Shown one piece after another: positions 44,661-54,908 of a DNA stretch of 64,000 nt; within the stretch, counting starts at the first letter, position 1; each line of letters starts with the position of its first letter. This stretch comes from Sorangium cellulosum So0157-2 (GTDB lineage Bacteria; Myxococcota_A; Polyangia; Polyangiales; Polyangiaceae), in NCBI RefSeq assembly GCF_000418325.1, contig NC_021658.1, positions 3,472,001-3,536,000 on the forward strand, in the 5' to 3' direction. Both the position numbers and the translations under genes were made by a program. Under the pieces are notes generated by a model. It was not told where the DNA came from and searched no databases. It saw only the letters and a program-made list of their open reading frames with translations.

Positions 44661-45670
44661 TCTCGATCGCCGAGCCGAGCCCGCGCACGCTCAGCGACGA
44701 GGAGTTCGCGCTGTTCCAGAAGCTCGTCAAGCGCCTCTCGGGCATCGCGCTGGGCCCGCAGAAGAAGCCGCTCCTGCTCTGCCGCCTCGGGCCCCGGCTC
44801 CGCGCGCTCGGGCTCCGCAGCTTCGGCGAGTACTACCGCCGCGTGACCGCGGCGGACGGCGAGGGAGAGCTCGTGCACATGCTCGACTGCATCTGCACGA
44901 ACGAGACCCATTTCTTCCGGGAACGCGAGCAGTTCGAGCTGCTCGAGCGCGAGATCCTCCCGGCGTGGCACGCGGGCGCGGGCGCGGGCGCGGGCGCGGG
45001 TCACGGAGCGCCCCCCGCGCGCGGCGGCCGCCCGCTGCGCGCCTGGAGCGCGGCCTGCTCGACCGGGGAAGAGCCCTACTCGATAGCGATGGCGCTGCTC
45101 GACAGCCTGCCGTCCCGGGATCGCCGCGACACGGCGGGACAGGCGCCGCCGCGGGCAGGCGCCGCGTCGACGGGCGCTCCGGGGATATCCATCCTCGCGA
45201 CGGACCTGTCCTCCCGCGCGCTCGACCAGGCGCAACGCGCGGTGTGGCCGATCGAGCGGGCCTCGGAGATCCCGGAGGAGCGCCTGCGCGCCTACATGCT
45301 CCGCGGGACGGGCGCGAGCGCGGGCCTCATGAAGGCCCGGCCCGAGCTGCGCCGGCTCGTCACCTTCCGGCGCTTCAACCTGCTCGACGCGGCGCCCAAG
45401 CGGTTCGGTCTGTTCGATCTGATCTTTTGCCGGAACGTCCTCATCTACTTCGACGCCGCGACGAAGGCGTCGATCGTGGCGAGGCTCATCGCCAGCCTCG
45501 CGCCGTCAGGATACCTGTTCCTCGGACACGCCGAGGGCCTCCACGGGGCGGACCACCGCGTGCGATGCGTCGCGCCATCCGTTTATCGGCTCCAGCCCCC
45601 GGCGGGGCTCGAAGGAAGCCGCAACACACCTAGCCCGGAGCATGCATCATGCTTGCGCATATCGGAGTAG
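44657..45670 (+). CDS. cheR: Chemoreceptor methyltransferase CheR
   Basis: Protein of 337 aa. An N-terminal helical domain (residues 10-80) is followed by the AdoMet domain: [55 protein letters not shown] and [21 protein letters not shown] microsatellite at 44969-44998 inserts a Gly-Ala run (residues 105-114) between the helical domain and the catalytic fold. Overlaps both neighbours: ATGA with cheW and 22 bp with the receptor gene. Confidence 0.9.
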   Translation: MISIAEPSPRTLSDEEFALFQKLVKRLSGIALGPQKKPLLLCRLGPRLRALGLRSFGEYYRRVTAADGEGELVHMLDCICTNETHFFREREQFELLEREILPAWHAGAGAGAGAGHGAPPARGGRPLRAWSAACSTGEEPYSIAMALLDSLPSRDRRDTAGQAPPRAGAASTGAPGISILATDLSSRALDQAQRAVWPIERASEIPEERLRAYMLRGTGASAGLMKARPELRRLVTFRRFNLLDAAPKRFGLFDLIFCRNVLIYFDAATKASIVARLIASLAPSGYLFLGHAEGLHGADHRVRCVAPSVYRLQPPAGLEGSRNTPSPEHASCLRISE

Positions 45671-47325
45671 GCCGGAAGCTCTACCTCGGCTTCGCCGCCA
45701 TGGTCGCCATCGTCCTCGTACTGGCGGGCATCGCCTACAAGAGGTTCGCGGAGCTCGACGAGGCCCGCTCATGGGACCAGCACACGTATGAGGTGATGCT
45801 CGCGACGGGCGATATCCTGGAGTCGCTGCTCGACACCGAGACAGGGGAGCGCGGCTTCGTCATCACCGGGGTGGAGTCCTTCCTGGAGCCGTACCGCGGC
45901 GGGCGCGACCGGTTCGAGAAGAGCCTGAGCCGCGCCCGCGAGCTCACCAGGGACAACCCGCGCCAGCAGATGCGCCTCGACAAGATCGACAAGGACCACA
46001 ACGAGTGGCTCGCCTCCGTGCTGGAGCCGATCATCCAGCACCGCCGCAGCGCGAACGAGGCGAAGGCGCCGCCGGATCGCGCCGCCGACGAGGTCAGCCA
46101 GGGGCGCGGGAAGATCCTCATGGACCAGATGCGCGCGACGCTCAAGGAGATCGACGACGAGGAGCTCGCCCTCCTCGCCCAGCGGCAGGCGGCGACGAAC
46201 GCGCTCGTCCAGACGATGTACGTGACGCTGCAGATAGGAGGTCTGCTCGCGCTCGTCGTCGCCGTCGTGCTCGCCGTCGTCTTCAGCAGGATGGTCCTGC
46301 TGCCGCTCAACCAGGCGGTGTCGCTCCACCAGCGCATCGCCGGAGGCGACTTCACGGGCGAAGTCACGGTGAAGAGCTCCGACGAGTTCGGCCAGATGCT
46401 CGGCGCCGTGAAGGCGATGTCGGAGCGCCTGGCAAGCCTCATCGGCGAGGTCCGGGGCGGCGCGGTCTCGGTCTCCTCGGTCTCGGTGCAGCTCTCGGCG
46501 ACGGCGCAGAGCCTGTCGCAGGGCACCAGCGAGCAGGCGGCGTCCGTGGAGGAGACGATGGCCAGCCTGCAGCAGCTGAGCGGCACGATCGCGAAGAACG
46601 CCGCCAACTGCAAGCAGGTCGAGGAGACGGCGCACCGGAGGACGAAGGACGCGGAGCAGAGCGGTCAGGCGGTCCGGGAGACGGTCGAGGCGATGAAGGC
46701 GATCACCCAGCGGATCGTGATCATCGAGGAGATCGCGTATCAGACGAACCTGCTCGCCCTGAACGCCGCGATCGAGGCGGCTCGCGCGGGCGAGCACGGC
46801 AAGGGCTTCGCCGTGGTCGCCACCGAGGTGCGGCGGCTCGCCGAGCGGAGCCGGGACGCGGCGAAGGAGATCGGCTCGTTCGCCGCGTCGAGCATCATGG
46901 TCGCGGAGCGCTCGGGGCAGCTCATCGCGGAGCTCGTCCCGTCGATCCGGGAGACCGCGGAGCTGGTGCAGGGCGTCGCCGTGGCCTCGAAGGAGCAGTC
47001 GAACGGCGTGGCCCAGATCAGCGGGGCGGTGGAGCTGATCGAGCAGGCCACGCAGCGCAACGCGGCGATCGCCGAGGAGCTCGCCAGCACGGCAGCCGAG
47101 CTCTCGGCGCAGGCAGAGCAGCTCCAGAACGTGATGGCGTCGTTCCGCCTCTCGCGGGAGAGCGACGGCGACCCGGGCCAGAAGCCGCCGGCGCCGGGGC
47201 GTCACCCGGACCGCCACGGCGGCAAGGCGCTGTGGAGGCCGCAGAAGGGCCGCCCGAGCGGCGGCGCATCCAGCAACGGGCGCGCGCTGCACGCCGCGGG
47301 CGATCAGGACTTCGTTTCGTTCTAG
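45649..47325 (+). CDS. Methyl-accepting chemotaxis protein with CHASE3 sensor
   Basis: Protein of 558 aa. TM1 (about 13-28) leads to a periplasmic CHASE3 domain with its landmark [13 protein letters not shown] and a helical bundle, then TM2 (about 192-214), a HAMP ([21 protein letters not shown]) and the signalling domain with the hairpin tip [32 protein letters not shown]. Tail of about 50 residues without the NWETF-type CheR-tethering pentapeptide. Potential methylation sites fit the [15 protein letters not shown] stretch. It is the operon's dedicated receptor. Confidence 0.9.
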   Translation: MLAHIGVGRKLYLGFAAMVAIVLVLAGIAYKRFAELDEARSWDQHTYEVMLATGDILESLLDTETGERGFVITGVESFLEPYRGGRDRFEKSLSRARELTRDNPRQQMRLDKIDKDHNEWLASVLEPIIQHRRSANEAKAPPDRAADEVSQGRGKILMDQMRATLKEIDDEELALLAQRQAATNALVQTMYVTLQIGGLLALVVAVVLAVVFSRMVLLPLNQAVSLHQRIAGGDFTGEVTVKSSDEFGQMLGAVKAMSERLASLIGEVRGGAVSVSSVSVQLSATAQSLSQGTSEQAASVEETMASLQQLSGTIAKNAANCKQVEETAHRRTKDAEQSGQAVRETVEAMKAITQRIVIIEEIAYQTNLLALNAAIEAARAGEHGKGFAVVATEVRRLAERSRDAAKEIGSFAASSIMVAERSGQLIAELVPSIRETAELVQGVAVASKEQSNGVAQISGAVELIEQATQRNAAIAEELASTAAELSAQAEQLQNVMASFRLSRESDGDPGQKPPAPGRHPDRHGGKALWRPQKGRPSGGASSNGRALHAAGDQDFVSF

Positions 47326-47491
47326 CTCCGCCCGACCGAAGCCCGGCCAGGGATGGGGGATGGCCAGGCTCCGGCGCCGCTTCGCGGCGGCTCGCGCAGG
47401 CTGACTGACCTGACTGACCCGACTCGAGGCATGGATACGTCGCTGCCTCCGCATGGGCCACGCTGCGCGACCCGTGCTACAATGAGGTCCA

Positions 47492-48649
47492 ATGTCGCGC
47501 GGCTCCGACCCGACGCCGAGGATAGCCGACCTGGTGGGGAAGCCCGCCATGGTGCAGCGATGCGCGCGATGGGCCGCGGTGGCGACGGTCGCGGCCGCGC
47601 TCGCGGCGGTGCTCGGGCGCGCGGGGACGAGCCAGGACGTGGATCCGGCGGGAGCGCTCGACATCTCGCGGGAGCCGTTGCCCTCGCGGTCGCCGCGCTT
47701 CGTCCAGCAGCTGGACGTCAGCGTCTTCCAGCGCGGCAACCTCCATGCGCACTCCGCCCGTTCCGACGGTGACAGCCCGGCGCAGCTCGTGTTCGCCTGG
47801 TATCGCGACCACGGCTACCAGTTCCTCGCGCTGACGGATCACAACAACTACCTCGACGTGACGCGCCCTCCTGCCTCGCAGGTGCAGGATTTCCTGGTCA
47901 TCCCCGGCGAGGAGGTGACGATGGCCGCCGCCGGGCAGCCGGTGCACGTCAACGCGCTCTGCACGAAGCGGCGGATCGGCGGCGGGACCTTCCGTACCGC
48001 GCGGGCCGCGCTCGCCTGGGCGACGTCGGAGATCCTGGCGCAGGGGGGCGTGGCGCTCGTGAATCACCCGAACTTCCACTGGGCCATCGAGGCCGAAGAC
48101 ATCGCGGAGGCCGAGGGCGCCCAGCTCGTCGAGATATTCAGCGGTCATCCGCACGTGCGGAGCGACGGCGACGCCACCCACACCTCCGCGGAAGAGAAGT
48201 GGGAGCAGGCGCTGTCGTCTGGCCAGCCGATCGCCGCGGTCGCGGTCGACGACATGCACTCGCTCACCGGCGCGAACAAGCACGTGCCTCAGGTGGGACC
48301 TGGCACCGGGTGGGTCGAGGTGTTCGCCGAGGAGACGTCGCAGGAGGCGATCTGCGCTGCCCTGGGCGCGGGTCGGCTCTACGCCTCGTCGGGGCCCAGG
48401 CTCACGCGCCTCGCGGTCGCGTCGGACACGTTCACGCTCTGGGTCGAGCCCCCCGACGTGATGGTCGAGTTCATCGATCGGTGGGGCGTGCTGCTCGAGG
48501 CCGCGCCGGCGACGGCCGAGGCCGAGATGTCAGGCGCGGCCTACCGCGCGAGCTATCAGCTCCGCGGCCCCGAACAGTACGTGCGCGCGCGCCTGACGGC
48601 GCCGGATGGGTCCCGCGCCTGGACGCAGGCTTACTGGGTCGCGCGCTGA
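47492..48649 (+). CDS. PHP-domain metal-dependent phosphoesterase, membrane-anchored or secreted
   Basis: Protein of 385 aa. A hydrophobic signal or anchor (about 26-45) precedes the PHP domain: GNLHAHSARSDGD (HxH motif), LALTDHNNY and, further on, VNHPNF, VEIFSG and VAVDDMH, which supply the expected metal ligands. The C-terminal 90 residues are beta-rich (TLWVEPPDVMVEFID, YVRARLTAPDG). The substrate is unknown; similar proteins act on phosphoesters outside the cytoplasm. A second start at ATG 47549 would give a conventional signal peptide. It follows the chemoreceptor gene by 166 bp but is unlikely to be part of its function. Confidence 0.75.
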   Translation: MSRGSDPTPRIADLVGKPAMVQRCARWAAVATVAAALAAVLGRAGTSQDVDPAGALDISREPLPSRSPRFVQQLDVSVFQRGNLHAHSARSDGDSPAQLVFAWYRDHGYQFLALTDHNNYLDVTRPPASQVQDFLVIPGEEVTMAAAGQPVHVNALCTKRRIGGGTFRTARAALAWATSEILAQGGVALVNHPNFHWAIEAEDIAEAEGAQLVEIFSGHPHVRSDGDATHTSAEEKWEQALSSGQPIAAVAVDDMHSLTGANKHVPQVGPGTGWVEVFAEETSQEAICAALGAGRLYASSGPRLTRLAVASDTFTLWVEPPDVMVEFIDRWGVLLEAAPATAEAEMSGAAYRASYQLRGPEQYVRARLTAPDGSRAWTQAYWVAR

Positions 48650-48808
48650 CCTCGGCGCGCGGCGGCCAGGGGCGCGCCGAACAGCGCAGCGCGGCGCGCG
48701 CGACCGCCGGGCGACCGGGCGGCGCCGTGGAGAGCAGGGGAGCGCGCGCGGCCCCACGAGGCGACGCCGCTTGATGAACCCGGCGCCGTTTCCTACGCTC
48801 GCGACGGC

Positions 48809-50986
48809 GTGCCTCGGACATCACTACACGCCGCCCTGCGCTGGATTCCGCGGCTCGCCCGGGTTCCCGCGGGGCGCGGGCGATCGCGCGACGAGCTCGC
48901 GCGGTGCGTGTCGGCGGGCGTCGCGGTCGGGCTCGTCGCGGTGGCGGCCGATACCGCCGTGCGCCACGACATTGCCAGCGTCGCGCTGGCTGGGCACCTC
49001 AGGGCCGCCGTGGGCCTCTACGTCGCCGTCGGCGCGGGCCTGGGGCTGGCCGCCTGGGCGCTCGTCACCCTCGTGCGCCTGCTCGCGACGCCGCTCGAGC
49101 GGCGGGCGCCGCGGGCCGCCGAGGTCGCGCGGGCGGCGGCCTACGGGTCGATCGCGGCCGCGGCGCTCTCGGGCACCGCCTTCTGGGTGTTCTCCGGGCG
49201 CCTCGCGCACGCCGGCGCGCTCGGCACCCTCGGTCCCTACCTCGCGCTGACCGCCCTCGGCCTGGCCGCGTCCACGATCGCGCTCGTCCACAGCCGCGCC
49301 CTGCGCGGGGCGGACGCCGGGCGCGCGGGCGGCTCCGCGGCGGCGGCGACGACGGCGGCCGCGCTCGCGATCCTCGGGGGCGCGCTCGTGATCGTGGACC
49401 TCACCGTGCTCGTGGCCATCTACAGGCGCGTGCACACGGCCCTCGAGCTTTGCGGGGCGGCGCTGCTCGGGTGCGCCTGCTTCGCCGGGCTGACGCTCGC
49501 CGCGCGGCGCGCGCGGGCGCGGGCCGCGATCCGGGCGGCCGCCGTGGCCGCCGCGGTGTGGGTGCTCTTCCTCGCGTCGTCGCCCAGGCTGCGAGGCTGG
49601 CATCAGGAGGTGCTGGCGCACACGGGCCGAGACCCCGTCTACGTCGGGAGGATGCTGCGCCGCATCGAGCTGGCGCAGGCCCTCCTGCGCGGCGAGGACG
49701 TCGCCGAGATGCGCGCCAGCCGTGTGGAGGCGCTGCGCGAGCGGTACGACGTCGACCAGCCGACGCGCGACCCCCGCTGGGACGCGGGCTGGCGCGATCG
49801 GCCGGGCGCGGGCCCGGCCGGCTCGGGGGGACGCCCGCTCGCGGCCGACTTCAACGTCCTCGTCTATTACGTGGACAGCCTCCGCAGCGACGTCGCCTAC
49901 GACGAGGAGGTGATGCCGAACGCCGCCGCGCTGTCGCGCCAGGCGGTCCGATTCGAGCGCGCGTACTCGACGGGCTCCGACACGCTGCGCGCGCTGCCCG
50001 GGCTGCTCGGCGGCAGCTACGACGGCCTGGCGCGCAGCCCGGGCAGCCTGCTGGACCTGGCCAAGCGGCTGGAGATCCCGACCACCCTGTTCATCCCCGC
50101 CTCGGCGGCCGACTTCATCTCCCTGCTCCTGCCGACGTTCGCGTTCGATGAGACGTATCGCCTGCCCGACCACGCCCGCGGGGGGGTCTGGGGCTACGGC
50201 GCCGACCAGCCGACGGCGGGGTCGATGGTGGACCAGACCCTGTCCTGGCTCGCCCAGCGCGGCTCGCAGCGGTTCTTCGCGTGGCTCTTCAACTTCGATG
50301 TCCACAACTGGCACGAGCTCGATGGCACGTACGTCGAGGGCGCCGCCGAGCGCTACCACGTGCCCGCCGAGGGCCGCTGGAACTGGCGCTACCGGGTGGC
50401 GGCGCGGAGCCTGGACGAGCACCTCGGGCGGCTGCTCCGCGGCCTGGAGGAGCTCGATCTCGCCGACCGCACCCTCGTGCTCTTCGTGTCGGACCACGGC
50501 GAGGCGCTCGGTTTCCGCGGGTTCTGGCCGCACTCGACCTTCCTGTGGGAGTCGCTCTTGCGGGTGCCGCTGGTCCTGCGCGTCCCCGGCATCCCACCCA
50601 TGGTCGTCGAGGAGCGCGTCTCGCTCATCGACGTGGCGCCGACCATCGCCCGGCTGCTCATCACCAATCCGCCCATGAACGGATACCACGGCGAGGATCT
50701 GCTCGGCTTCCTCGATCCCGAGCCCCCCCCGCGCCGGCTGCCGTTGCTCGCGACGGCGGTCTCGGACCAGCAGGTCGCGCGCGTGGGCATCCTCGATGGG
50801 CGCTACAAGCTCGTCTTGCCGTTCGAGTGGGGCGCGCCCGAGCTGTACGATCTCGCCGCCCCGGCTCCGGACGAGGTGGACGTCTCCGCGGCTCACCCCC
50901 GCGAGGCGCTGCGGCTGATGGGCGCGCTCCTGCGATCCCCCGTGTTCCTGGCCGCAGAGGCCGAGCTGGAGCGGGCGAGGCGGTGA
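48809..50986 (+). CDS. Membrane-bound sulfatase/alkaline-phosphatase-superfamily enzyme (LtaS-like layout)
   Basis: Protein of 725 aa from a GTG. Five or six N-terminal transmembrane helices (about 30-255) are followed by an extracytoplasmic sulfatase-type domain. NVLVYYVDSLRSDVAYDEE holds the first metal Asp, YSTGSDTLRALPGLLGGSYDG the catalytic residue (Thr or Ser, not a formylglycine CxPxR), and LVLFVSDHGEALGFRGFWPHST the Asp-His pair. SLIDVAPTIARLL and GYHGEDLL complete the fold. A Thr nucleophile points to a phosphotransferase such as a phosphoglycerol or phosphoethanolamine transferase rather than a true sulfatase. Confidence 0.78.
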   Translation: MPRTSLHAALRWIPRLARVPAGRGRSRDELARCVSAGVAVGLVAVAADTAVRHDIASVALAGHLRAAVGLYVAVGAGLGLAAWALVTLVRLLATPLERRAPRAAEVARAAAYGSIAAAALSGTAFWVFSGRLAHAGALGTLGPYLALTALGLAASTIALVHSRALRGADAGRAGGSAAAATTAAALAILGGALVIVDLTVLVAIYRRVHTALELCGAALLGCACFAGLTLAARRARARAAIRAAAVAAAVWVLFLASSPRLRGWHQEVLAHTGRDPVYVGRMLRRIELAQALLRGEDVAEMRASRVEALRERYDVDQPTRDPRWDAGWRDRPGAGPAGSGGRPLAADFNVLVYYVDSLRSDVAYDEEVMPNAAALSRQAVRFERAYSTGSDTLRALPGLLGGSYDGLARSPGSLLDLAKRLEIPTTLFIPASAADFISLLLPTFAFDETYRLPDHARGGVWGYGADQPTAGSMVDQTLSWLAQRGSQRFFAWLFNFDVHNWHELDGTYVEGAAERYHVPAEGRWNWRYRVAARSLDEHLGRLLRGLEELDLADRTLVLFVSDHGEALGFRGFWPHSTFLWESLLRVPLVLRVPGIPPMVVEERVSLIDVAPTIARLLITNPPMNGYHGEDLLGFLDPEPPPRRLPLLATAVSDQQVARVGILDGRYKLVLPFEWGAPELYDLAAPAPDEVDVSAAHPREALRLMGALLRSPVFLAAEAELERARR

Positions 50987-51071
50987 GCGCCGCGGCGCAC
51001 CCTTCGATGCCGAGAGCACCTCATGGCCGCCGACCTCGCGGTGCGCTCCCGCCTGCGCCGAGCTCGAGCCC

Positions 51072-51731
51072 TCAGCCGAGCGCCCCTCCGCCATCGACCG
51101 CGCTCGCGTGCGGGCCCCGCGCGGGGGCGCGCAGGGCGGGATCGTCGCCCGAGAGCTGGGGCAGCATCGCGACGAACGCCCAGTCGCCCGAGTCGTCGAA
51201 CGTCAGGTGAACGCGGTCGCCGTCGCGCTCGAACGTGATGGCGAACAGCGCACGATCGAGCGCGGCGTCGTCCGCCGTCGTCGTGAACTGCTCCTCGTAG
51301 TCCTCCTCGACGAGGAACTCGCCCGACGCCGCCGCGCGAGCCTGCGGATCGTCCACGCGCACCGCCAGCCGCGGCACGTCGGTGCACTGCACCGCGCCGA
51401 GCCCGCGCAGCAGCACCGCACGCAGCCACGCGCCGCCGAGATCGAAGCCGCCGCCCCAGAAGAACACCAGGCGATCGACGCTGAGCACGTTCGCCTCGTC
51501 GCTGAACAGGCCCTTGAGCAAGAACCGCGACGCTGCGTCGCCCGGCCACGGCACGCCGTGCCGCCGGCCGAGCTCGACCAGCGGCGCGGGCACGGCGCCC
51601 TCGCTCCACGGCGCGTCGGCGGTCTCCTCGTAGACGACGTAGTCCGCGACGAGCCGCCGCAGCTCCGCCGCGGCCTGCTCCGCCGCGGCGACCGTCGAGA
51701 ACTCCGCTGCCTGCATCACGACGTGGCTCAT
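51072..51731 (-). CDS. Hypothetical protein, no family recognised
   Basis: Protein of 219 aa without signal peptide or membrane segment. Recognisable stretches are RRLVADYVVYEETADAPWSEG, FLLKGLFSDEANVLSVDRLVFFWGGGFDLGGAWLRAVL and a beta-rich ITFERDGDRVHLTFDD. The composition (acidic, Trp/Phe-rich centre) and absence of repeats argue for a folded cytoplasmic protein of the SMI1/KNR4- or DUF-type immunity class, but no motif is decisive. It is convergent with the sulfatase gene, with 85 bp between stops. Confidence 0.6.
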   Translation of the reverse strand: MSHVVMQAAEFSTVAAAEQAAAELRRLVADYVVYEETADAPWSEGAVPAPLVELGRRHGVPWPGDAASRFLLKGLFSDEANVLSVDRLVFFWGGGFDLGGAWLRAVLLRGLGAVQCTDVPRLAVRVDDPQARAAASGEFLVEEDYEEQFTTTADDAALDRALFAITFERDGDRVHLTFDDSGDWAFVAMLPQLSGDDPALRAPARGPHASAVDGGGALG

Positions 51732-51827
51732 TCGTGGAGCGTATACGATCGCGCGGGGCGACGGCGAGGAAGCCGCCTGTGAACCGGCAGGACCCGCGGC
51801 GCCGCCGGCCGCGCGGCGCTGCGCGGA

Positions 51828-54572
51828 TCAACGCTCTATGTTGAGCTCGTAATGGCCGGATTCCATGTAGCCGTCGACCACGATGACGATGGTCTGCCCT
51901 GCTTCGAGCGACACCTCGAGCTCGGATACGGGCTCGTACCAGTCTTCGAGCGCCACGTCGTCGTTGCAGGCGAGCTCCTCGCCCTCGCAGCTCCCGTCGA
52001 AGACGGCGAGGACCGTGTCGAACTCGGAGCCGAACGTGTCGATCGTGTAGGTCCCCGCCTCGGGCGCGGTGAACGAATAGGCCACGTCGGGCGCGTCCGA
52101 GCCGCCGCAGCTCGCCTCCGCGACGTCGTGGCCCCCCGCGGTCGTCCCCGCCGTGCTCAGGGGGACGGCGGCCTCCAGCGCGACGGGCGCCGCGCACGTG
52201 CCGGGGCCGTCGAACTGGCTCACGTTGAGCGTGTAGTCGCCGCCCTCGCCGCTCGCCTCGACGCTGATCAGGACCGTCTGGCCGGCGTCGAGCCGCACGA
52301 TGGCGCGCGAGCTCCGCCCGCCGCTCTCGCAGGCCATCTCGTCGCCCCCGCACCCGCCGTCGCGCACGGACAGGACCGTCTCGACCGTCGAGCCGGCGGT
52401 GTCGATGTCGTAATACCCCTCCGCCGGCGCGGTGAAGGCGTACGTGGCCTCGCCGCCGGGGCCGGCGCCGCACGCGGGCGTCAGGACATCGGGATAGCCC
52501 TCGTTGTTGCCCGTGACCGTCTGAGGGACCGAGTCGCCGAGATCGAAGAGCGGGCAGGGCAGCGCCTCCTGCCGGGTGACGCTCAGCGTGTACTCGCCGC
52601 TCGCCTCGTAGCTGTCCACGGACACGACCACCGACTGACCGGCGTCGAGGAGCACGCTCAGCCGCGAGTGGGTGAGGACCCCCGTGGGATCGGCGTTGTC
52701 GTTGCACTTGAGCGAGGGGCCGGCGCACGAGCCGTCCCGCACGTCGAGGAGCGTGTCGAACGTCGAGCCCTCCGTATCGAAGGTATAGAGAGCGTAGGCC
52801 GGGGCGGTGAACAGGTAGGTCGCCTCGGGGCCCCCGAAGTAGCCGCATCCGGGCGCGAGGATATCGCTGAAGTCGGCGGTCGTGCCCGTGACCGTCTGCG
52901 GCGCCGTCGAGCCGAGATCGATGATGGGACACGCGAGCTCGGTGATCTCGAGCGCGTAGTCGCCCACGTCTCCATGGCTGTCGAGCACGATGACCGCGGT
53001 GTCGCCGGACGCGAGCGGGACCGCGGCCCGCGCGGGCTGCGACGTGCCGTCGAGGCACGTGACGACCTCGCCCGTGCACCCGTCGCGGCGCACCTCCAGG
53101 AGGGCGGGGAAGCTCGATCCCGTCGCGTCGAACATGTACACGCCGTCGCGCGGCGCGGTGAAGCCGAAGGTCGCCTCGCCGCCGCTCGGGGCCGAGAAGC
53201 ACGGCGCGAGCACGTTGCGGAGCTCCTCGTTGTTCCCGGTCACCGTCTGCGGGACCGTCGAGCCGAGATCCGCCCCTGGGCACGCCGGGGCCTCGAACAC
53301 GTCCAGCGTGAACTCGCGCATGGCGGTGACCGGGCTCGCCACGGCGACGAGCACCGTCTTCCCCGCCTCGAGCTCCGCGACCGCGATCGACTCGCCGAAG
53401 CCGAAGCCGCAGTTGAGCGAATCGCCGGTGCAGGCGCCGCCGTCGAGGACCTCGACGAGCAGCTCGGACACGGCGGAGCGCGCGCTGAAGACGTACAGGC
53501 CGTCCTCGGGGGGTGTGAAGGTGTAGGTGGCGTCCAGGCTCGAGGTGTAGTCGCAGGTGGCGGACACCGAGTCCTCGAGCCCGACCGTCGAGCCCACCAC
53601 CGTCTGCGGGACGACCGGCTCGAGCGCGGTCGGCGTGCACTGGACCGGCCCCGGCTCGCCCACGCGCAGCGTGAAGTCGCCCTCCGCGCCGCTCACCACC
53701 ACGAGGATGCGCTCGCCCTCGGCGAGATCGACGGCGATCTGCGACTGGACGCTCCCCGCGTCGTCGTTGCAGGCCAGCTCGACGCACGTGTCCGCCCGCA
53801 GCGCCCCGAGCGCGGTGTCGTGCGAGGCCTCGAAGGTGTCGAACAGGTAGGTCCCCGCGCGCGGCGCGGTGAACAGGAACGTCTGATCGGCCGCGCCCGA
53901 GCCCGCGCAGCTCAGCGAGCGGCTGTCGTCGGCGCCGAGCGTGGTGCCGCTCACCCGCTGGGGGACCTCGGCGCCGATGTCTTGGGACGGCTCGGCGCTG
54001 CACCCGCAGGCGCCGCCCTCGCACGGCCGGCCGGGGTCGCAGGCGCGATCGCACTGGCCGCAATGCAGCGGATCCGCGGTGAGGTCGACGCAGGCGCCGG
54101 CGCAGTCGGTGAGGCCCTCCAGGCAGGTCCGCCGGCACAGGGCGTCGACGCACGCCCGGCCCGGCTCGCAGGCCGCGCCGCATTGGCCGCAATGGCTCGG
54201 GTCGGTGCGCGTGTCGACGCATTCCCCGTCGCAGCGCTGCATGGCGCGGTCGCCGCCGCACTCCGGCCCGCTGCCGCCCACGCCCGCGGAGCCGCCGTCC
54301 TCGCCCCCGCCGCCGCCGTCGCCCCGGGCCGCGCACGCGCCGGCCACGCAGGCCTCATCGACCGAGCACGCCACGCCGCACGCGCCGCAATTCGAGCGGT
54401 CGGACCGCAGCGCCACGCAGATCCCGTCGCAGGCCGAATCGGGAGGATTGCAGAGAGCCGCCGGCGGGCTCACGTCGCCGGCGCACGCGGAGGTCGCCGC
54501 GAGGAGCGCGGCTGGCAGCCAGAGCACGGCCCGCGAGAGCGCGTACCCGAAGCGAAATCCGCCTCTGGTCAT
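51828..54572 (-). CDS. Cys-rich secreted protein with seven PPC-like beta-sandwich repeats
   Basis: Protein of 914 aa. The signal peptide (ALSRAVLWLPAALLAATSAC) ends in a possible lipobox Cys. Residues about 30-190 contain short Cys repeats of the type CDGxCVxxxxDxxxCGxCGxxC, four copies. Then come seven domains of about 100 residues, each with YxFTAPxxGxYxFDTxGSxFDTxLxVxDGxC, LACNDD-like text, and LxxGQTVxIxVDxxxxxGxYTL, as in bacterial pre-peptidase C-terminal (PPC)-like domains. It is likely exposed on the cell surface and may bind calcium or carbohydrate. GAGGG six bases before ATG 54572 supports this start; longer frames run into a dispersed DNA repeat. Confidence 0.8.
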   Translation of the reverse strand: MTRGGFRFGYALSRAVLWLPAALLAATSACAGDVSPPAALCNPPDSACDGICVALRSDRSNCGACGVACSVDEACVAGACAARGDGGGGGEDGGSAGVGGSGPECGGDRAMQRCDGECVDTRTDPSHCGQCGAACEPGRACVDALCRRTCLEGLTDCAGACVDLTADPLHCGQCDRACDPGRPCEGGACGCSAEPSQDIGAEVPQRVSGTTLGADDSRSLSCAGSGAADQTFLFTAPRAGTYLFDTFEASHDTALGALRADTCVELACNDDAGSVQSQIAVDLAEGERILVVVSGAEGDFTLRVGEPGPVQCTPTALEPVVPQTVVGSTVGLEDSVSATCDYTSSLDATYTFTPPEDGLYVFSARSAVSELLVEVLDGGACTGDSLNCGFGFGESIAVAELEAGKTVLVAVASPVTAMREFTLDVFEAPACPGADLGSTVPQTVTGNNEELRNVLAPCFSAPSGGEATFGFTAPRDGVYMFDATGSSFPALLEVRRDGCTGEVVTCLDGTSQPARAAVPLASGDTAVIVLDSHGDVGDYALEITELACPIIDLGSTAPQTVTGTTADFSDILAPGCGYFGGPEATYLFTAPAYALYTFDTEGSTFDTLLDVRDGSCAGPSLKCNDNADPTGVLTHSRLSVLLDAGQSVVVSVDSYEASGEYTLSVTRQEALPCPLFDLGDSVPQTVTGNNEGYPDVLTPACGAGPGGEATYAFTAPAEGYYDIDTAGSTVETVLSVRDGGCGGDEMACESGGRSSRAIVRLDAGQTVLISVEASGEGGDYTLNVSQFDGPGTCAAPVALEAAVPLSTAGTTAGGHDVAEASCGGSDAPDVAYSFTAPEAGTYTIDTFGSEFDTVLAVFDGSCEGEELACNDDVALEDWYEPVSELEVSLEAGQTIVIVVDGYMESGHYELNIER

Positions 54573-54640
54573 CGGCATCCCTCGGCGGCATGCGCTGCCC
54601 TGGCGCATGGGCGGGCGGGAAATGCAAGGATGAAGAAAAG

Positions 54641-54699
54641 ATTCTGAGTTCTCTCTTCTCTCTTCCTCTGAGTCCTCTGTGCCTCTGTGGTTCATTCTC
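54641..54699. repeat. Dispersed repeat of the CTCTGTGCCTCTGTGG type
   Basis: On the plus strand the sequence runs TTCCTCTGAGTCCTCTGTGC and CCTCTGTGGTTCATTCTCTC. This is the well-known intergenic repeat that reads NHRGTEDSEE when mistranslated and recurs in many unrelated bacterial genomes. It lies 70 bp upstream of the Cys-rich protein gene and is AT-richer than its surroundings. Confidence 0.6.
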
Positions 54700-54908
54700 T
54701 CGGGGTTTCAACCCGTCCGGTGTCCTGGCCGATCGTGCCCCACCTCGGGAAGGCAGGTCAAGGCGCTCCGGCGCGCCCGAGCCCGCCGGAGAAGGCGCTT
54801 TCCTGCTCGCTTCGCCGTCGCGCGCGCCGGCGAGCCGGCTCATCGGTTCTTCGGGCGGCCGCTCGTGCGAGAGGGACAACCGCGCCACCCCTTGCTAGAA
54901 CGGCGCGG

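Noticed and set aside
45649..45670. 22-bp overlap of cheR and the receptor gene as a frameshift artefact
   Set aside because: Both proteins are complete and the receptor's first transmembrane helix starts normally, so a genuine overlap is more likely.
54573..54695. N-terminal extension of the Cys-rich repeat protein
   Set aside because: The extra 41 residues (starting NHRGTEDSEE) come from a dispersed DNA repeat, and the signal peptide with a good ribosome binding site begins at 54572.
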